This document shows, one piece after another, positions 63,723 to 64,000 of a DNA stretch of 64,000 nt. Source of the stretch: Clostridiales bacterium CHKCI006 (lineage in GTDB: Bacteria; Bacillota_I; Bacilli_A; Erysipelotrichales; Coprobacillaceae); the NCBI GenBank assembly GCA_900018345.1, contig FCNA01000028.1, forward strand, positions 1-64,000, in the 5' to 3' direction. The notes beneath the pieces were generated by a model. It saw only the letters and a program-made list of their open reading frames with translations. It did not search any database and was not told the origin of the DNA. A program made the translations under genes and the position numbers. Positions within the stretch are counted from its first letter, which is position 1; the number at the start of each line of letters is the position of its first letter.

Positions 63723-64000
63723 TTAAATCCACTTGCGTGACTGACAAATCTCGTAAATTCCGCCTTTTAGATCAATGATGGCGTTCGCCAAGGCCTTGAG
63801 TGCATCAGGACTATGACGCATACAGTAGCCTTCATCGCAATATTCGAACATTTTGAGATCGTTATGGCTATCCCCAAAGCAGACCGTATAAGTGATCCGA
63901 GGATCATATTGTTCTAAAAAGCGTATGCCTTCCGCCTTATCTTGATTTTCCCAAAAGTAAAACAGATGATAATCCTGTAAATTCGGATAAGGCGGTTTGG
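63723..64000 (-). CDS. Cof-type HAD phosphatase, C-terminal part
   Basis: A reading frame of 91 codons enters from the right edge and ends at TAA 63725-63723. It contains the HAD motif IV CFGDSHNDLKMFEYC and a typical helical ending (SPDALKALANAIIDLK). Short sequence in the earlier part (YHLFYFWENQDK) belongs to the cap. The N-terminal motifs lie outside the window. Third HAD of this class here. Confidence 0.85.
   Translation of the reverse strand, partial: KPPYPNLQDYHLFYFWENQDKAEGIRFLEQYDPRITYTVCFGDSHNDLKMFEYCDEGYCMRHSPDALKALANAIIDLKGGIYEICQSRKWI

Noticed and set aside
1-64000. CRISPR arrays, tRNA/rRNA genes, prophage or intact insertion sequences
   Set aside because: No regularly spaced direct repeats, cloverleaf-like segments with CCA context, phage structural genes or transposase motifs were found on reading.

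Overview
The window reads as chromosomal DNA of a low-to-mid GC member of the Bacillota. It carries Gat amidotransferase genes, a T-box leader, CIRCE operators, DnaD/DnaB- and DnaI-type helicase loading genes, and a yqfC-yqfD-phoH cluster. The best fit is a gut anaerobe of the Erysipelotrichia, judged from the tandem aryl-sulfate sulfotransferases, a ThrRS without a TGS domain, and a GatA active-site variant that I remember from Mollicutes and their relatives. I cannot name a genus. From about 13.8 kb onward nearly every gene is on the minus strand. I found no tRNA, rRNA, CRISPR array, intact prophage or insertion sequence.

Layout. 0-3.5 kb: unidentified fragments at the left edge, a secreted NlpC/P60 hydrolase with Ig-like repeats, LemA and a Cof-type HAD phosphatase. 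3.5-7.3 kb: a two-gene ABC exporter (ATPase plus a large coiled-coil FtsX-type permease). 7.4-13.5 kb: YfcE-type phosphodiesterase, Wzy/O-antigen-ligase-like membrane protein, a TPR protein, free-Met-sulfoxide reductase, NagB and PtsI. 13.8-20.5 kb: two paralogous aryl-sulfate sulfotransferases behind thioredoxin and thioredoxin reductase, preceded by an SLC13-type permease; this is the most unusual metabolic block. 20.7-22.7 kb: mannonate dehydratase and another HAD phosphatase. 22.7-28.1 kb: an overlapping trio (RlmD-like methyltransferase, Cys-rich DUF5714-like protein, UvrA-like ATPase lacking the UvrB-binding insert) and a one-helix membrane protein. 28.2-33.6 kb: gatCAB and pcrA. 33.7-41.2 kb: ald, ung, GNAT, MGMT-like protein, an orphan small protein, phoH, yqfD, yqfC, telA, rpsU, deoC. 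41.4-48.3 kb: mtaB-rsmE, clpB and hsp20 under twin CIRCE promoters, and an epimerase gene broken by one amber codon. 48.4-63.7 kb: T-box-thrS, pyk, pfkA, dnaI, dnaB, coaE, an oxidoreductase, mutM, polA, dnaE and a small membrane protein; a third HAD gene runs off the right edge.

Working together. The 48-63 kb cluster joins helicase loading, two DNA polymerases, base-excision repair, CoA synthesis and lower glycolysis with short gaps or 1-11 nt overlaps. The 13.8-20.5 kb block could import a substrate and transfer sulfate between phenolic acceptors inside the cell, with the thioredoxin pair as redox partner, in place of the DsbL/DsbI pair that accompanies periplasmic AssT in E. coli. This is inference. 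The second stand-out is the roughly 210-nt hsp20 leader. It carries four alternately oriented copies of one 11-mer and can form two mutually exclusive folds.

Start codons were chosen mainly from Shine-Dalgarno spacing, so several differ from the longest open frame.
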